DNA from: an uncultured Clostridia bacterium
GTDB taxonomy: Bacteria > Bacillota > Clostridia > Oscillospirales > Ruminococcaceae
DNA length: 8,681 nucleotides
Reading direction: 5' to 3'
Assembly: GCA_946563605.1 (NCBI GenBank)
Contig: CAMNVW010000051.1
Coordinates: 1-8,681 of the forward strand
Shown piece after piece: positions 6,955 to 8,681 of the stretch. A model generated the notes under the pieces. That model saw only the letters and a list, made by a program, of their open reading frames with translations. It was not told where the DNA came from and did no database searches. Positions within the stretch are counted from its first letter, which is position 1, and every line of letters begins with the position of its first letter. Position numbers and translations under genes: made by a program.

Positions 6955-8088
6955 ATGACTAAGGTTTGCCATTTTTCCAGCGCACACGCGCCGAACGATA
7001 CCCGTATCTTCCACAAACAGTGCGCTTCGTTAGCCAAGGCAGGATATGACGTGACCTTTGTTGTTAAGGCGAAGGACAGCCAGTCGGCAGGGACTTCCAC
7101 CGAAAAGGGTGTGAAGATCGTTCAGGTGCCGGTCGACGCTTCCTCGCGGCTCAAAAGGATGCTGTTCGGAGCGAAAGCGGTCTATCAAAAGGCGCTGGAG
7201 GTGGATGCGGACATCTATGAGTTCCACGACCCAGAGCTGCTTCCGTATGGACTGAAGCTTGCTAAAAAAGGGAAAAAGGTGATTTTCGACAGCCACGAGG
7301 ATTATCCGACTCAAATCATGGAAAAGGAATGGATCCCATCGCCGCTTCGCAAATTGATTTCCAAGGGATATAAAGCGTATGAAACGCACGTTGTGAAGCG
7401 TTTGGATGCAGTGCTGTTTCCCTGCACCAAAAACGGAGTGGATATTTTTGCAGGCAGAGCAAAGGAGACGGTGATCATCTCGAATGCCGTTATGGTGCAG
7501 GAGATGCTCTCGCCGCAGGAATGTTCTCAGGCGAAAAAGGACGGAAACACCGTCTGCTGTACCGGCAGTCTTACCTATCAGCGCGGCATTACCCACTTAA
7601 TCAAGGCGGCGCATCAGGCAGGGGTGAAGCTGATTTTAGCAGGAAAATATTCCTCGGAGGCTTATCAGCAGGAGCTGGAAAAAATGCCGGAATATGAATG
7701 TGTCGAATATAAAGGCTACCTCGGAAGAAAAGAGCTTGCCGAAGTGTATGCGCGTTCCAGCATCGGAATGTCGACCATTTTAAATGTGGGGCAGTATTCC
7801 AGTCTTGATAATTTCCCGACTAAGGTTTATGAATATATGGCGGCAGGTTTGCCGGTCATCGTTTCGGATTATCCGTTCATGCGCCACAGCGTGCAGGAGG
7901 ACGGTTTTGGCGCGGCGGTCGACCCTGCTGATCCAGAGGCGATTGCGCAGGCAATCCGCGATATTTTGTCTGATCCGCAAGCCGCGGAACAGATGAGCAG
8001 CAACGGGCGTCAGGCAGTGCTTACAAAATATAACTGGGGCATCGAGGAAGAAAAGCTGTTTGCGCTTTACGGAAGGCTTCAGAAGTAG
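6955..8088 (+). CDS. GT4-family glycosyltransferase
   Basis: This 377 aa cytoplasmic GT-B enzyme starts VCHFSSAHAPNDTRIFHKQC (4-23), a beginning I recall in Clostridia and Bacteroidetes polysaccharide loci. It contains YEFHDPELLPYGLKL (88-102) and VIFDSHEDYP (109-118) in the acceptor half. The donor half has the hinge and strand VCCTGSLTYQRG (200-211), LILAGKYSS (226-234), EYKGYLGRKEL (251-261), and SLDNFPTKVYEYMAAGLPVI (283-302). The last carries the conserved GT4 Glu (E293), with Asp285 where the first Glu of the EX7E pattern would sit. It probably extends the undecaprenyl-linked glycan after the WbuB-like enzyme. A gap of 51 bases separates the two genes, with no terminator that I trust. 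Neither the sugar nor the linkage can be read from sequence. Length is normal for the family. Confidence 0.88.
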   Translation: MTKVCHFSSAHAPNDTRIFHKQCASLAKAGYDVTFVVKAKDSQSAGTSTEKGVKIVQVPVDASSRLKRMLFGAKAVYQKALEVDADIYEFHDPELLPYGLKLAKKGKKVIFDSHEDYPTQIMEKEWIPSPLRKLISKGYKAYETHVVKRLDAVLFPCTKNGVDIFAGRAKETVIISNAVMVQEMLSPQECSQAKKDGNTVCCTGSLTYQRGITHLIKAAHQAGVKLILAGKYSSEAYQQELEKMPEYECVEYKGYLGRKELAEVYARSSIGMSTILNVGQYSSLDNFPTKVYEYMAAGLPVIVSDYPFMRHSVQEDGFGAAVDPADPEAIAQAIRDILSDPQAAEQMSSNGRQAVLTKYNWGIEEEKLFALYGRLQK

Positions 8089-8103
8089 AAAAGGTTATCG
8101 CAA

Positions 8104-8110
8104 AAGAGGG
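8104..8110 (+). promoter_or_regulatory. Ribosome binding site for the partial gene at 8116
   Basis: AAGAGGG ends five bases before ATG 8116. It confirms the start of a gene that runs off the window. Confidence 0.65.
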
Positions 8111-8115
8111 TTTGT

Positions 8116-8681
8116 ATGTTAGCATTTATTTTGTCCAGAGGTGTTCCCACAAAGAAGTATTCCACCAACGGCATTTTTGAATTTGACCAGGCGCGCGCGC
8201 TCAAGGAAGCAGGCTGCAAAGTTGTGTTTTTGGCATTGGACCTGCGTTCGGTACGCAGAACCAGAAAATGGGGCTTTCAGTCGTTTGAACGTGACGGTGT
8301 AGCGGTCAGAGTCATGAGCGTACCGCTCGGAAATATCCCCAAAAAGATATTTTACACCATCGGTGAATGGGCGCTGGAAAAGCTCTACCACAAAGCGGTG
8401 CGGGAGTTTGGAAAACCGGATGTGATACACGCGCACTTTACCGATTATGCTTACCTTGCGGCAAAGCTAAAAGAAAAAGAGGGAGTTCCGCTTGTGGTGA
8501 CCGAACACTCCTCTCTGGTGAATCAGGATAAGCTGCCGAAAAATATTGCACGTGCAGTTCAGTATTCCTTCTCGAAAGCGGACTGCCTGATTTCAGTCAG
8601 TCCGTCGCTTGCACAAAAGATGAAATTACACAGCGGTCATGATGTTGTATGGATTCCAGATATGGTCGATACGGAGCTGTT
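8116..8681 (+). CDS. GT4-like glycosyltransferase, N-terminal part, cut by the window edge
   Basis: The frame is open from ATG 8116 to the end of the window (188 full codons, no stop). The protein begins MLAFILSRGVPTKKYSTNGI, then FEFDQARALKEAG and KVVFLALDLRS. Further on are PDVIHAHFTDYAYLAAKL (about residues 102-119) and VPLVVTEHSSL (about 126-136), then LISVSPSLAQKM (about 159-170) and VVWIPDMVD near the edge. HAHF, TEHSS and the Ser-Val-Ser segment are the usual marks of the acceptor-binding half of GT4 enzymes. The donor half and its catalytic Glu lie outside the window. It follows the previous gene by 27 bases and appears to be the third glycosyltransferase of the operon. Family is likely; substrate unknown. 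Confidence 0.82.
   Translation, partial: MLAFILSRGVPTKKYSTNGIFEFDQARALKEAGCKVVFLALDLRSVRRTRKWGFQSFERDGVAVRVMSVPLGNIPKKIFYTIGEWALEKLYHKAVREFGKPDVIHAHFTDYAYLAAKLKEKEGVPLVVTEHSSLVNQDKLPKNIARAVQYSFSKADCLISVSPSLAQKMKLHSGHDVVWIPDMVDTEL

Overview
The window is mostly one plus-strand cluster for building a cell-surface polysaccharide (capsule, exopolysaccharide or similar glycan). It starts near position 273 and runs off the right edge in the middle of a gene. GC content near one half, strong purine-rich Shine-Dalgarno sites, GTG as well as ATG starts, and the protein subtypes suggest a gut-type Clostridia (Bacillota) genome. That assignment is inference from sequence style, not from a marker gene.

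Layout: positions 3-269 hold a very AT-rich reading frame (about 21% GC over the first 180 bases). It encodes an internal piece of tyrosyl-tRNA synthetase whose similarity stops abruptly near position 181. This piece looks foreign to what follows: either a chimeric assembly join or a recombination scar. Next come seven cluster genes: a membrane nucleotide-sugar 4,6-dehydratase of the PglF/WbpM/CapD type (273-2171); a Wzz-like chain-length regulator with an unusual C-terminal domain (2212-3657); a PLP-dependent sugar aminotransferase of the DegT/DnrJ/EryC1 family (3712-4911); a small phosphoglycosyl transferase (4912-5607); and three GT4-type glycosyltransferases (5653-6903, 6955-8088, and 8116 to the edge, incomplete). 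Gaps are 0 to about 55 bases with no convincing terminator, so this reads as one operon.

How they fit together: the dehydratase would turn UDP-GlcNAc into a 4-keto-6-deoxy sugar. The aminotransferase would add a 4-amino group. The phosphoglycosyl transferase would load the resulting phospho-sugar onto undecaprenyl phosphate. The GT4 enzymes would then extend the lipid-linked repeat unit, and the Wzz-like protein would set polymer length. Flippase and polymerase genes (Wzx, Wzy) are not in view and would be expected further downstream. No acetyltransferase for the 4-amino group is seen in the window, so the first sugar may keep a free amine (AATGal-like), which would put a positive charge in the polymer.

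No stretch over 300 bases lacks a gene. I see no tRNA, rRNA, CRISPR array, insertion sequence or origin. The most interesting points are the tyrS junction, the degenerate tyrosine-kinase-like tail on the Wzz protein, and the amino-sugar initiation module. I do not see a clearly new biological system.
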